Source: Bradyrhizobium sp. AUGA SZCCT0176 (lineage in GTDB: Bacteria > Pseudomonadota > Alphaproteobacteria > Rhizobiales > Xanthobacteraceae). Taken from it: a stretch of 64,000 nucleotides of DNA. A program made the translations under genes and the position numbers. This document shows, piece after piece, positions 56,023-64,000 of the stretch. Under the pieces are notes generated by a model that saw nothing but the letters and a program-made list of their open reading frames with translations, was not told the origin of the DNA and did no database searches. The stretch is from positions 124,001-188,000 of the forward strand of contig NZ_JAFCMB010000010.1 of NCBI RefSeq assembly GCF_018130145.1. Direction: 5' to 3'. The first letter of the stretch is position 1. The number at the start of each line of letters is the position of its first letter.

Positions 56023-57185
56023 CCACACCGCTGCATATCGGCTTCATCCCGCTGGTTGACGCCTCCGCGCTGATCATTGCCGTCGACAAGGGCTTTGCCG
56101 CCGCTGAGGGGCTCGATGTCACGCTGACGCGCGAAGTGTCGTGGTCCAATGTGCGCGACAAGCTCAATATCGGCCGGTTCGACGCGGCGCACCTGCTGGC
56201 GCCGGTAGCGATCGCCTCGAGTCTCGGCCTCGGCCACGTCAAGGTGCCGATCGTGGCGCCGTTCAATCTCGGGCTCAACGGCAATGCGATCACGATATCG
56301 CCAGCCCTGCATGCGGCGATCATGGGCGAAATCGACGGCGACCCGCGCAATCCGCTGGTGACGGCGCAGGCGCTCTCTCGGCTGGTGGCTGCGCGGCGCA
56401 AGGCCGGCGCGGAGCCGCTGACGTTCGGCATGACGTTTCCGTTCTCGACCCATAACTACCAGCTTCGCTTCTGGATGGCGGCGGGCGGGGTCGATCCCGA
56501 CGAAGACGTCCATCTGGTGGTGCTGCCGCCGCCCTACATGGTGGACAGCCTGGCCAACGGGCATGTCGATGCGTTCTGCGTCGGCGCGCCCTGGAATTCG
56601 GTGGCCGTCGATCTCGGCGTCGGTCACATCCTGCACTTCGTCTCCGACATCCTGGTGCGTGCCGCGGAAAAGGTGCTTGCGGTCAGGCAAAGCTGGTCAG
56701 ACAAGAATCCGGAAGTCCTGGCGGCCTTGATCCGGGCCGCCTCGCGCGCCGCGCATTTCATCGAGCAACCGGACAATCGCAGCGAGGCGGCGCATATCCT
56801 CGCGAAGCCGGAATATATCGGCGTCGATGCCGAAGTGATCCTGCGGACGCTGGATGGCCGGTTGAAGATTTCCCCCGACGGCAAGATCCGCGAGAGCAGC
56901 CGCTATCTGCTGGTCGGACGCGAGGGCGCCGCGCGGCCCGATCCCGCACAGGCTGCCTGGCTTTACGCCCAGATGGTGCGCTGGGGACAGACGGCAATGC
57001 GGCCGGACGCGCTCAAGACCGCAATGGGGGTGTTCAGGCCGGATCTCTATGACGCCGCCATGGGACAGCCAGCAAAGCTCGGTAACGGTTCCGACGCGGT
57101 CGGCGCCTTTGCCGGTCCTGCCTTCACCCCCGACGATATCGCCGGACATCTGGCGGCGTTCGAGATCGGTCGCTGGAAGCCGTGA
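56019..57185 (+). CDS. nasS: Nitrate sensor NasS (NrtA/CmpA-like binding protein)
   Basis: 388 residues without signal peptide, hence cytoplasmic, as expected for NasS rather than the periplasmic NrtA. The binding-protein fold shows I-G-F-I-P-L-V-D-A-S-A-L, the W-S-N-V-R-D-K-L region, D-A-A-H-L-L-A-P and F-C-V-G-A-P-W-N-S-V-A-V, characteristic of nitrate-binding members. NasS holds NasT inactive until nitrate or nitrite is bound. It is translationally coupled to nasT. It precedes the nirA leader by about 150 nt on the same strand. Confidence 0.92.
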   Translation: MTTPLHIGFIPLVDASALIIAVDKGFAAAEGLDVTLTREVSWSNVRDKLNIGRFDAAHLLAPVAIASSLGLGHVKVPIVAPFNLGLNGNAITISPALHAAIMGEIDGDPRNPLVTAQALSRLVAARRKAGAEPLTFGMTFPFSTHNYQLRFWMAAGGVDPDEDVHLVVLPPPYMVDSLANGHVDAFCVGAPWNSVAVDLGVGHILHFVSDILVRAAEKVLAVRQSWSDKNPEVLAALIRAASRAAHFIEQPDNRSEAAHILAKPEYIGVDAEVILRTLDGRLKISPDGKIRESSRYLLVGREGAARPDPAQAAWLYAQMVRWGQTAMRPDALKTAMGVFRPDLYDAAMGQPAKLGNGSDAVGAFAGPAFTPDDIAGHLAAFEIGRWKP

Positions 57186-57211
57186 CGGCTTGACCTTGAT
57201 GAGGCAAAACT

Positions 57212-57232
57212 AGGCATTGATATCAACTGCCT
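57212..57232. repeat. Near-perfect 21-nt palindrome after nasS
   Basis: AGGCA-TTGATATCAAC-TGCCT, with a 10-nt perfect palindrome TTGATATCAA at its heart, flanked by AT-rich DNA. It could be an operator or the base of a terminator for nasTS. Confidence 0.5.
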
Positions 57233-57334
57233 AATAATTGAGCTGACTGCCTTCCAAGTCGCTGTGAAGCGAGCTTCAGAGTTTCCCCAGCCTATTTTCA
57301 ACGCTTTGATATTTCAAATAAGTTTTACGAAATC

Positions 57335-57375
57335 GGTTTGGCACGCAACTTGTATGTTGCAGTGCAGCCAAACCG
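57335..57375. repeat. Inverted repeat overlapping the nirA sigma54 promoter
   Basis: CGGTTTGGC (57334-57342) and GCCAAACCG (57367-57375) form a 9-bp perfect inverted repeat whose interior also pairs GCAAC with GTTGC around TTGTAT. It spans the -24/-12 elements, so it is either a DNA operator or an accident of the motif; it would not be in RNA from the sigma54 start. Confidence 0.45.
57339..57354 (+). promoter_or_regulatory. Sigma54 (-24/-12) promoter for nirA
   Basis: TTGGCACG-N4-TTGTA with exact GG-to-G spacing (TGGCAC 57339-57344, TTGTA 57350-57354); only the C of the -12 TTGC is changed. RpoN with NtrC is the known control of assimilatory nitrate genes. Start expected near 57365. Confidence 0.75.
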
Positions 57376-57435
57376 ACGCGGATGTCGGTCGGCTCAAGTC
57401 CAAGATGGATTTCCGCAGCAACGAAGCTGGTCGGA
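57372..57435 (+). promoter_or_regulatory. ANTAR-type two-hairpin RNA leader (NasT target)
   Basis: P1: ACCGAC-[GCGGAT]-GTCGGT (57372-57389), 6 bp with a hexaloop. P2: TCCGCAGC-[AACGAA]-GCTG..CGGA (57412-57435), 8 bp with a 2-nt bulge and a hexaloop with A at position 1 and G at position 4, as in the known ANTAR motif. P1 has G at position 4 but G instead of A at position 1. The position just after the sigma54 start and downstream of nasTS supports it. A classical downstream terminator with U run was not found. Confidence 0.7.
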
Positions 57436-57540
57436 CCGAACAGGAGCAAAAGCCCGGCACCGCGGCTGCGCCGAGTTCCAAACGGTCAAACCCATTCGTT
57501 GACGCCACCGATCGTGGCCGCAGGAGCTTCGTCACGTCAG

Positions 57541-59328
57541 ATGAAAATGGAAACGCTCACAGTCGACTTTACCGACGAGCAGAAGCGCTACCTCGAAGGC
57601 TTCACCACCGGCCTGCAGATCAGCAGGGTCGGGCGCGGGCTCGGCGGCGGTTCGGACAGCAAGGCGAATGCCGAGCCGAGCGGGCCTGAGGCCGCGCACG
57701 TCAAGGCGCAGGACAGGGTTACCGCCTCCGGCAAGAAACTCGTCGAGCAGGAAAAGTGGAAGCGCGAGGAGCATCCGTTCGATGCCTATCCGCGCCTAAA
57801 GCAACAGGCGCTGGTCGATGCGCGGCCGTCGCCGGCGGACAATTTCCGCTGGCGCTATTACGGCTTGTTCTATGTAGGACCGGCGCAGGACTCCTACATG
57901 TGCCGGCTGCGGATCCCGAACGGCATCATGAAGCATTGGCAGTTCGCCGGCATGGCGGACCTCGCCGAACAGCTGTGCGGCCCGTTCTGCCACGTCACCA
58001 CGCGGGCGAATTTGCAGGTGCGCGAAATCCCGCCGAAGAACGCCGTGGCACTCATCGAAGGCATTCAGGACCTCGGCCTGTGTTCGCGCGGCTCCGGCGC
58101 CGACAACATCCGTAACGTCACGGGGACGCCGACGGCGGGGATCGATCCGCAGGAAATTCTGGACACCCGCGAATACGCCCGCGAGTGGCATTATCACGTC
58201 CTGAACGACCGCTCGCTGACGGGGCTGCCGCGCAAGTTCAACGTCGCCTTCGACGGCGCCGGCAAGATCGCGGTGCTCGAAGACACCAACGACATCGCGT
58301 TTTCCGCCGTCGAGGTGAAAGACGGTTTTGGCGTCGAGCCCGGCGTCTGGTTCAAGCTCGGCATCGGCGGCATCACGGGCCACCGGGATTTTGCCGCCGA
58401 TACGGGAATCATCGTCAAGCCGGCCGATGCGACCAGGGTGTCGGATGCCATTGTCCGTGTTTTCATCGATCTCGGGGACCGCACCAACCGGCTCAAGGCG
58501 CGTTTGAAATATGTCATCGACGGCATGGGGATGGAAAAATTCCTTGTGCTGGTCGAGGAGAAACTCGGCGACGCGTTTACGCGCGTGCCGGCGGAGGCGC
58601 TGGCGCCACGGCCCAATTTCGAGCGCACGGCCCATATCGGCGTGCACAAGCAGAAGCAGGAAGGCCTGAACTGGATCGGCGTCGCACTGCCGCTCGGCAA
58701 AGTGACCTGCGAGCAGATGCGCGGCCTCGCCAGGATCGCGCAGGATCTCGGCGATGGCGATATCCGCCTTACGGTCTGGCAGAACCTGCTGATTCCTGGT
58801 GTGCCCGACGACAAGGTCGCGCTGGCTACGGCCGCGATCGAAGCCATCGGGCTGGCGATCGGGACCTCTGAACTCCGCGCCGGCCTGATTGCCTGCACCG
58901 GCCGCGCGGGCTGCAAATTCGGCCTTGCCGACACCAAGCGCACGGCCGCCAGGATCGCGGATTGGTGCGATCCGAAGGTGCCGATCCAGACGCCGATCAA
59001 CATCCACCTCACCGGCTGCCACCATTCCTGCGCGCAGCATTACATCAGCGACATCGGCATGATCGGCGCGCGTGTCCCGGTCGGCGATACCGACGACACG
59101 GTCGATGGCTTTCATGTCTTTACGGGCGGCGGCTTCGGTCCGGACGCCGATGTCGGGCAGGAAGTGTTTCACGACGTCACGGCGGAGGACGTGCCTGTCT
59201 ATGTCGAGCGGCTGTTGAAGGCCTATCTGGCGCATCGCACTTCGCCTGATGAAACCTTCCTGACGTTTGCGCGCCGCCATGACGGCGAGACGTTGCGCAA
59301 GCTGGCCGACGCCCAAGTGTCCTCGTGA
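57541..59328 (+). CDS. nirA: Assimilatory (ferredoxin/NAD(P)H-linked) nitrite reductase, siroheme type
   Basis: Reduces nitrite to ammonium with siroheme and a 4Fe-4S centre. Start at 57541 (or ATG 57547) gives about 595 residues; the longer frame from 57382 lacks support. Two ferrite-like reductase repeats are present. The cluster ligands are the CTGRAGC motif (C-x5-C) near residue 455 and the CHHSC motif (C-x3-C) in GCHHSCAQHY, the siroheme-coupling set. The N-terminus has F-T-D-E-Q-K-R-Y-L-E-G-F-x-T-G, repeated in the downstream protein. It lacks the large NADH-binding part of NirB, so it needs a partner, encoded 10 nt downstream. Confidence 0.92.
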   Translation: MKMETLTVDFTDEQKRYLEGFTTGLQISRVGRGLGGGSDSKANAEPSGPEAAHVKAQDRVTASGKKLVEQEKWKREEHPFDAYPRLKQQALVDARPSPADNFRWRYYGLFYVGPAQDSYMCRLRIPNGIMKHWQFAGMADLAEQLCGPFCHVTTRANLQVREIPPKNAVALIEGIQDLGLCSRGSGADNIRNVTGTPTAGIDPQEILDTREYAREWHYHVLNDRSLTGLPRKFNVAFDGAGKIAVLEDTNDIAFSAVEVKDGFGVEPGVWFKLGIGGITGHRDFAADTGIIVKPADATRVSDAIVRVFIDLGDRTNRLKARLKYVIDGMGMEKFLVLVEEKLGDAFTRVPAEALAPRPNFERTAHIGVHKQKQEGLNWIGVALPLGKVTCEQMRGLARIAQDLGDGDIRLTVWQNLLIPGVPDDKVALATAAIEAIGLAIGTSELRAGLIACTGRAGCKFGLADTKRTAARIADWCDPKVPIQTPINIHLTGCHHSCAQHYISDIGMIGARVPVGDTDDTVDGFHVFTGGGFGPDADVGQEVFHDVTAEDVPVYVERLLKAYLAHRTSPDETFLTFARRHDGETLRKLADAQVSS

Positions 59329-59338
59329 AGGTGTCCTC

Positions 59339-60934
59339 ATGAACCAGATCACGCCGCCACCCAAGATCGAGATCATTCCCTCCAGCGCGCCGTTCTCCGA
59401 AGCGCAGCGCTCGTGGCTGAACGGGTTCTTTGCCGGTCTCTTGTCCGACGCGCCGACGCCGTTGTCGGCCGAGCAGGGCGCCGCCGTCATGGAAGGCGGC
59501 GAAATCGATGACGACGCGCCGTGGCACGACCAGACCATGCCGATTGCCGACCGCATGAAGCTCGCGGAAGGCCGTCCATTGCGGCGGAAGATGATGGCGG
59601 CGATGGCGCAGCAGGATTGCGGCCAGTGCGGCTATAATTGCAACGACTATTCGGACGCGATCGCCGGCAAGACCGAGGCGCGGCTCAATCTCTGCGTCCC
59701 CGGCGGCAAGGAAACCGCCCGGATGCTGAAATCGCTGTATGAGGAACTGGACAAGGCGCCGGCCGCGTCGCCATCGGCTGCTGCCGCACCCGCCGCCGCA
59801 GCGCCGGCGGTCGTTGGCGAACCCGGACGTTCGCGCGACAATCCCGCGCCGGCAAAATTCCTCGGGCGCTATCTGCTCAACAAGGGCCAATCGGAAAAGG
59901 AAACCTGGCACATCGACTTCGACCTGTCGGGCTGCGGGCTCGATTATGTCGTCGGCGATTCCTTCGGCATCTTCGCCCGCAACGATCTCGGCAATGTCGA
60001 TCAGATCATTGCCTTGCTCGGCGCCTCGCACACCACCAAAGTCCGCGGCAAGACCTTGCGTGAGGTGTTGCTCGACGATGTCTCGCTGGCGCCGGCGCCG
60101 GATTCGCTGTTCGAACTGATCTCCTACCTCACCGGCGGCGCGCAGCGCGAGAAGGCGAGGGCGCTGGCGCAGGGCGAGGATCCCGACGGCGATGCCACGA
60201 CGCTCGACGTGATGGCGGTACTGCAGAAATTTCCCAATGTGCGGCCGCATCCCGAAGCCTTCGTCGAAGCGCTGGAAGCGTTGCAGCCGCGGCTCTATTC
60301 GATCTCTTCCTCGCACAATGCGACGCCCGGCAAACTGTCGCTGACGGTCGACTGCGTTCGCTACGTCATCAACAAGCGCAAGCGGCTCGGCCTTGCCTCC
60401 ACCTTCCTCGCCGAACGCATCCAGCCCGGCGACGAGGTCAAGGTCTATGTGCAGAAGGCCCACGGCTTTGCGCTGCCGGAGGATCCGAAAATTCCGATCA
60501 TCATGATCGGGCCGGGCACCGGCATCGCGCCGTTCCGCGCCTTCCTGCATGATCGCCGCGCCACTGGCGCGCCCGGCAAGAACTGGCTGTTCTTCGGCCA
60601 TCAGCGCAGCGACTGCGACTTCTTCTACCAGGACGAACTCAACGCGATGAAGACGTCGGGGCTCTTGACGCGGCTGTCGCTGGCGTGGTCGCGCGACGGC
60701 GACAAGAAGTTCTACGTGCAGGACCGCATGCGCGAAGTCGGCCGCGAGGTGTGGACGTGGCTCGCCGAGGGCGCCAACGTCTACATCTGCGGCGACGCCA
60801 AGCGGATGGCCAAGGACGTCGAGCGCGCGCTGGTCGATATCGTCGCCCAATTCGGCGCCCGGTCCACCGACGAGGCCGTCCTGTTCGTCGCGGAACTCAA
60901 GAAAAAGGGCCGGTTCCAGCAGGACGTTTACTAA
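59339..60934 (+). CDS. FAD/NADPH reductase with RnfB-like 4Fe-4S domain (CysJ-like without flavodoxin)
   Basis: 531 residues. An N-terminal helix resembles the nirA start (P-F-S-E-A-Q-R-S-W-L-N-G-F-F-A-G). An Fe-S segment has Cys94, Cys97, Cys101 and a fourth Cys near 118 (D-C-G-Q-C-G-Y-N-C...L-C-V-P-G-G), the PF04060-type cluster of RnfB. An Ala/Pro linker (about 135-165) leads to a sulfite-reductase alpha/CPR-type FAD and NADPH module (about 175-531): P-R-L-Y-S-I-S-S-S (FAD), G-P-G-T-G-I-A-P-F-R-A-F (NADPH) and W-L-A-E-G-A-N-V-Y-I-C-G-D-A-K-R-M. It lacks the CysJ flavodoxin, so the Fe-S domain probably passes electrons to NirA. Confidence 0.85.
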   Translation: MNQITPPPKIEIIPSSAPFSEAQRSWLNGFFAGLLSDAPTPLSAEQGAAVMEGGEIDDDAPWHDQTMPIADRMKLAEGRPLRRKMMAAMAQQDCGQCGYNCNDYSDAIAGKTEARLNLCVPGGKETARMLKSLYEELDKAPAASPSAAAAPAAAAPAVVGEPGRSRDNPAPAKFLGRYLLNKGQSEKETWHIDFDLSGCGLDYVVGDSFGIFARNDLGNVDQIIALLGASHTTKVRGKTLREVLLDDVSLAPAPDSLFELISYLTGGAQREKARALAQGEDPDGDATTLDVMAVLQKFPNVRPHPEAFVEALEALQPRLYSISSSHNATPGKLSLTVDCVRYVINKRKRLGLASTFLAERIQPGDEVKVYVQKAHGFALPEDPKIPIIMIGPGTGIAPFRAFLHDRRATGAPGKNWLFFGHQRSDCDFFYQDELNAMKTSGLLTRLSLAWSRDGDKKFYVQDRMREVGREVWTWLAEGANVYICGDAKRMAKDVERALVDIVAQFGARSTDEAVLFVAELKKKGRFQQDVY

Positions 60935-60989
60935 CGGGACTACAATCGTAACCCGGCGGGTTCCAATTCGCTCAAATCGGCCCGAATAA

Positions 60990-61022
60990 AATTCTCGCCC
61001 GAATTGGGTCGAGAGAATTTTT
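60990..61022 (+). terminator. Rho-independent terminator after the nirA unit
   Basis: AATTCTCGCCC, loop GAATT, GGGTCGAGAGAATT, then TTTTT: a long A/T and GC-mixed stem with one bulge and a T run. Confidence 0.75.
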
Positions 61023-61132
61023 CACTGGAAAGTGAGTCCGGAGGAGGGTCCGCATCACTATTTTTAGGGCCCGCTTGCAAGTTGGCGCGAACGATATTCC
61101 ATATGCAGCCCATGCTGCGTTGGAGATCGACG

Positions 61133-61285
61133 ATGCGCGAACTATCGGCGGAAGCCCGCCTGCACCTCTATGCACGTTCCCTGTCCCGGCGGACCGGAAC
61201 CGGATTCCATACCGCCGCGCTCTACGGCTCGTTCGCGCTCATCGCCGCCATCGTGTTCAGCTCGCTCTCGGTTCATCCGTTCTAA
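61133..61285 (+). CDS. Small single-pass membrane protein (50 aa)
   Basis: ATG 61133 with GGAG 8 nt upstream. A basic head (R-E-L-S-A-E-A-R-L-H-L-Y-A-R-S-L-S-R-R-T-G) is followed by a membrane helix (about 25-48). The first half carries an amphipathic helix. No family recognised. Standing alone after the terminator, it may be a transcribed stress or envelope peptide. Confidence 0.6.
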   Translation: MRELSAEARLHLYARSLSRRTGTGFHTAALYGSFALIAAIVFSSLSVHPF

Positions 61286-61355
61286 TTTGAAGCGTTCTTT
61301 TTTTGACGCGTTTTCTTAACGCGAACCGGAATCCACTTCGCTCGAAAACGCTATG

Positions 61356-62267
61356 TTACGGCCAGGCCGCGTAGGACGCGCCGCGCCGTATCTGCTCCAG
61401 TCGAGAACGACGTCGGTAGACGCCCGGCGAAACACCCTGGTGCTTGCGAAAGAACCGGCTGAAATATCCGGGATCACGAAATCCAAGACCGTAACCGATC
61501 TGCTCGACCGGAAGATCGAGTTGCTGCAGGCGCGTGCAGGCCTCCTCGATCAGTCGCAGATGCACGACGGCGCGAGGGCTGACGCCTTTTTCGCGTTTGC
61601 AGTGGGCGTGCAGCTTGTCTTCGGTAACGCCCAGCGCGGCGGCATAGCGCGCGACCTGCCAGCCATCGCGGTAGTGCAATTCGACCATCTGGAGAAAATT
61701 TCCGACTAGGCGGGTGCCGTCACCCCGGTGCGCGGCTTCGTCGGGCGCTTCGCCTGAGATGACGGAGCGCCACAGATGCAGGCAAAGCAGCAGCACATGC
61801 GATGACATCATCGTCGCGGTGCCGCGCCCGGGAGAATGCAGTTCGCGCACCAGCGCATCGCAGCCATGGATCACGGCGTTGAAGGCTTCGCCGACCTGTC
61901 CCGCCTTCAAGAGCACAAGCCGGTCGATGGTGCGGCGGAGGTGAAGCGCCTCGGCGCTGCCGGCGACGGTTTTGGTGAGAAAGTCTTCGGAGATCGCGAT
62001 CAGATAGCCTTGCGCGCCGGCTTCGACCTGCAGATCGCCCTCGAGATCGGCCGGCAGCCACAGCAGCGCCGGCGCCTCAAATGCGACATGGGTGCCGCGT
62101 AGCGCGACGGCGCCGCGCCGCGCCTCGATCACCATGAGGTGGGAACGGCGAAGTCCGCGCTGACGAATGACCCATTGGGCCGGCGCAAGGCTGGCGGAAA
62201 ACCGCTCCGCATGGAGGGCCGGAATCGGCTTCTCCGCAAAGGCTTCCAGCCCCGAACCCAACTGCAT
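61356..62267 (-). CDS. AraC family transcriptional regulator
   Basis: 303 residues from ATG 62267 with GGGGGAT upstream; the longer start at 62402 overlaps the divergent promoter region. The N-terminal ligand region (about 30-180) has cupin-like strands. Two HTH motifs (about 200-300) contain W-Q-V-A-R-Y-A-A-A-L-G-V-T-E-D-K-L-H and the AraC signature I-G-Y-G-L-G-F-R-D-P-G-Y-F-S-R-F-F-R-K-H-Q-G-V-S-P. It is divergent from the ABC operon, whose regulation is its likely job; the inducer is unknown. Confidence 0.9.
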   Translation of the reverse strand: MQLGSGLEAFAEKPIPALHAERFSASLAPAQWVIRQRGLRRSHLMVIEARRGAVALRGTHVAFEAPALLWLPADLEGDLQVEAGAQGYLIAISEDFLTKTVAGSAEALHLRRTIDRLVLLKAGQVGEAFNAVIHGCDALVRELHSPGRGTATMMSSHVLLLCLHLWRSVISGEAPDEAAHRGDGTRLVGNFLQMVELHYRDGWQVARYAAALGVTEDKLHAHCKREKGVSPRAVVHLRLIEEACTRLQQLDLPVEQIGYGLGFRDPGYFSRFFRKHQGVSPGVYRRRSRLEQIRRGASYAAWP

Positions 62268-62435
62268 GGCATCCCCCAACCGTGACAATCTACCGCTTGT
62301 CCCAAGCGCTCTTTGACGGAAGGATACAATCAATCCCCGGATACGTCCAATTCTATGCCCCGAGCGCTCCCATAGGCTGCATCCGGTCGAACGCCGCTCC
62401 AAGGCGATGGACGCAAAAGTCTCTGGGAGGAGAAC

Positions 62436-63662
62436 ATGGGGTCATCAGTCACCCGCTTCGCAGCGGGATTACTCGCCGTCACCGGGGCGGCCCTTCTCGC
62501 AGCCGATGGGCCGGCGCTGGCACAAAGCTCGGTCAAGATCGGTTACGCGCTTTCGCGCACCGGTCCCAATGCTGGCGGTGCCGCGGTGACGACGCTGCCG
62601 AACTACGAAATGTGGGTGAAGGAAGTGAACGCCGCGGGCGGCCTGAAGCTCGGCGACAAGCGGGTGCCGATCGAGGTTGTCCAGTATGACGATCGCTCCA
62701 GCGCCGAAGAAGCGGCGAGGTCGCTCGAGCGGCTGATCACCCAGGACAAGGTCGACTTCATCCTGCCGCCCTGGGGCACCGGCCTCAATCTGGCGGTCGG
62801 GCCGATCCTGAACAAGGCCGGCTATCCGCATCTCGCATCGACCGCAGTGACCGACCGCGCGCCTGAACTGGCCAAGCGCTGGCCCAACAGCTTCTGGCTG
62901 CTCGGCACCAGCGCCGGCGCCGCCAACACGCTGGTGGATCTCTTGGTCAAGCTGCGCACCGAAGGCAAGATCGGCGACACCGTCGCCATGGTCAGCGTCG
63001 CCGACGGCTTTGGCATCGACTTGTCGGGCGCCGCGCGTCCTGCACTGGCAAAAGCCAATTTCAAGCTGGCCTATGACAAGACCTATCCGGTCGGCACCCA
63101 GGACCTCAGCCCGATCGTCAACGAGGTCAAGGCGCTCAATCCGGATGTCTTCATCGCCTTCAGCTATCCGCCGGATACGCTCGGGATCACCGAACAGGCG
63201 CGGATCGCAAGCTTCAATCCAAAAATCTTCTACACCGGCGTCGGTACTGCTTTTCCGCTGTTCAAGCAGAAGTTCGGCGCCAATGCGCAGGGCGTGATGG
63301 GGATCGGCGGCTGGAGCGGCGACAGTGCGCCGATCAAGGATTACCTCGCGCGTCACAAGGCGGCATCGGCGAACGGCGCGGAGCCGGATCGCTGGGCCAG
63401 TGCGGTGACCTACGCCAGCCTGCAGATGCTGCAGCAGGCGATCGAGCGCGTCGGCAAGATCGACCGTGAGGCCGTCATCAAGGACCTGCAGACCGGGACC
63501 TTCGATACCATCATCGGCAAGGTCAAGTTCGAGAACAACCTGCCGACCAAATATTGGTGGGTCGGGCAGTGGCAGGACGGCGAATTTTACGGCGTCGGCC
63601 CGGCCACCAACGAAGGCGCGCGTACGCCTGTTGTCCCGAAGCCGGCATGGAAGGCGCCGTGA
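62436..63662 (+). CDS. Branched-chain amino acid-type ABC substrate-binding protein
   Basis: 408 residues. GGGAGGAG precedes ATG 62436. A signal peptide ends near A-L-A-Q-S. The Leu/Ile/Val-binding-protein fold (periplasmic binding protein 6) shows K-I-G-Y-A-L-S-R-T-G-P-N-A-G-G, V-I-V-E-V-V-Q-Y-D-D-R-S-S and P-W-G-T-G-L-N-L-A. This group also binds aromatic acids, amides and urea, so the ligand is open. It starts an operon with a permease 30 nt downstream. Confidence 0.9.
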   Translation: MGSSVTRFAAGLLAVTGAALLAADGPALAQSSVKIGYALSRTGPNAGGAAVTTLPNYEMWVKEVNAAGGLKLGDKRVPIEVVQYDDRSSAEEAARSLERLITQDKVDFILPPWGTGLNLAVGPILNKAGYPHLASTAVTDRAPELAKRWPNSFWLLGTSAGAANTLVDLLVKLRTEGKIGDTVAMVSVADGFGIDLSGAARPALAKANFKLAYDKTYPVGTQDLSPIVNEVKALNPDVFIAFSYPPDTLGITEQARIASFNPKIFYTGVGTAFPLFKQKFGANAQGVMGIGGWSGDSAPIKDYLARHKAASANGAEPDRWASAVTYASLQMLQQAIERVGKIDREAVIKDLQTGTFDTIIGKVKFENNLPTKYWWVGQWQDGEFYGVGPATNEGARTPVVPKPAWKAP

Positions 63663-63692
63663 TCGGCGATTGGTCCAGACGGCACTGAGTAA

Positions 63693-64000
63693 ATGACGAA
63701 CGCCATCTTCACCGGCCTGATGCTCGGGGGCATGTACGCGCTGATCGCCATGGGGCTGACGCTCCAATATGGCGTGGCGCGGATCATGAACCTGTCCTAC
63801 GGCGAGTTTCTCGTCGCGGCGGCCTTTGCGTCCTATTGGCTGTTCACGGGATGGGCATTGAACCCGTTGCTTGGACTGGCGCTCGTCATTCCCGCCGGTT
63901 TCGGCGTGAGCCTGTTGCTGTACCGCGTCCTGCTCACGCCGCTGGTGCGCCGGGCAAGGACGCGGGGCGCGCTCGAAGTCGACAGCATTCTGGCGACCTT
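63693..64000 (+). CDS. Branched-chain amino acid-type ABC permease LivH-like (cut by window end)
   Basis: The first 102 codons are in view. The sequence begins M-T-N-A-I-F-T-G-L-M-L-G-G-M-Y-A-L-I-A-M-G-L-T, with the typical LivH features I-A-M-G-L-T-L-Q-Y-G-V-A-R-I-M-N-L-S-Y-G-E-F near residue 20-40. Two to three hydrophobic helices are present. It is the expected second gene after the binding protein. Confidence 0.85.
   Translation, partial: MTNAIFTGLMLGGMYALIAMGLTLQYGVARIMNLSYGEFLVAAAFASYWLFTGWALNPLLGLALVIPAGFGVSLLLYRVLLTPLVRRARTRGALEVDSILAT

Noticed and set aside
57382..57540. Extra N-terminus of nirA from 57382
   Set aside because: It would overlap the ANTAR leader and has no SD; protein families start near 57541.

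Overview
The window is high-GC chromosomal DNA from an alphaproteobacterium, most likely a Bradyrhizobium or close relative (Nitrobacteraceae). The evidence is the ndvB-ndvD-ndvC cluster for cyclic beta-(1,3)(1,6)-glucan, the Pcs-type phosphatidylcholine synthase, an IalB-family protein, the nasT-nasS/nirA nitrate assimilation block, and intergenic palindromes of the kind common in Bradyrhizobium. I worked from sequence only; family names are recognition, not search results.

Layout. 1-9963: an anaerobic/fermentative block. It holds the 3' part of a sensor histidine kinase, then a DUF3300-DUF2950-small secreted protein unit, then pflB-pflA-AAEx transporter-focA. Near-consensus FNR/FixK boxes lie before both units. 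The block abuts the 3' end of a tRNA-Lys gene (10177-10252), a classic island boundary. 10401-17854: cyclic glucan synthesis (ndvB, ndvD, ndvC), a small membrane protein and a SPOR-like cell-envelope protein. 18022-26714: glmU and glmS, separated by about 4.6 kb of repeats plus a large autotransporter, then a DUF502 protein. 26856-35134: recG, an inserted prfH-rtcB ribosome-rescue/RNA-repair pair, sdhE and mfd. 35339-43408: a secreted unknown protein, a degenerate-GGDEF protein, a degenerate acyl-CoA-synthetase-like protein, a YejA-like binding protein, IalB, hspQ and an AEC transporter. 43409-44974: a gene-poor patch with an orphan membrane protein. 45024-51767: a UbiH-like hydroxylase, pcs, terC, a quinone oxidoreductase, argD with a candidate arginine-dependent attenuator, and a TPR protein. 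51920-55318: an unknown acidic protein, a frameshifted gene flanked by two copies of the rimO 3' end, and rimO. 55432-60934: nasT-nasS, a sigma54 promoter with a two-hairpin ANTAR-type leader, nirA and a dedicated FAD/Fe-S reductase. 61133-64000: a 50-aa membrane peptide, an AraC regulator and the start of a branched-chain-amino-acid-type ABC operon.

How genes work together. The left block looks like an oxygen-regulated mixed-acid module: pyruvate is cleaved to acetyl-CoA and formate, formate leaves by FocA, and the AAEx carrier probably exports another organic acid. The nas/nir block senses nitrate (NasS), releases the antiterminator NasT and reduces nitrite with an NADPH-linked partner protein. 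The most novel signal is the DNA before argD: a promoter that seems to start transcription at the AUG of a 29-codon ORF with 10 Arg codons, followed by mutually exclusive hairpins ending in a terminator-like stem.
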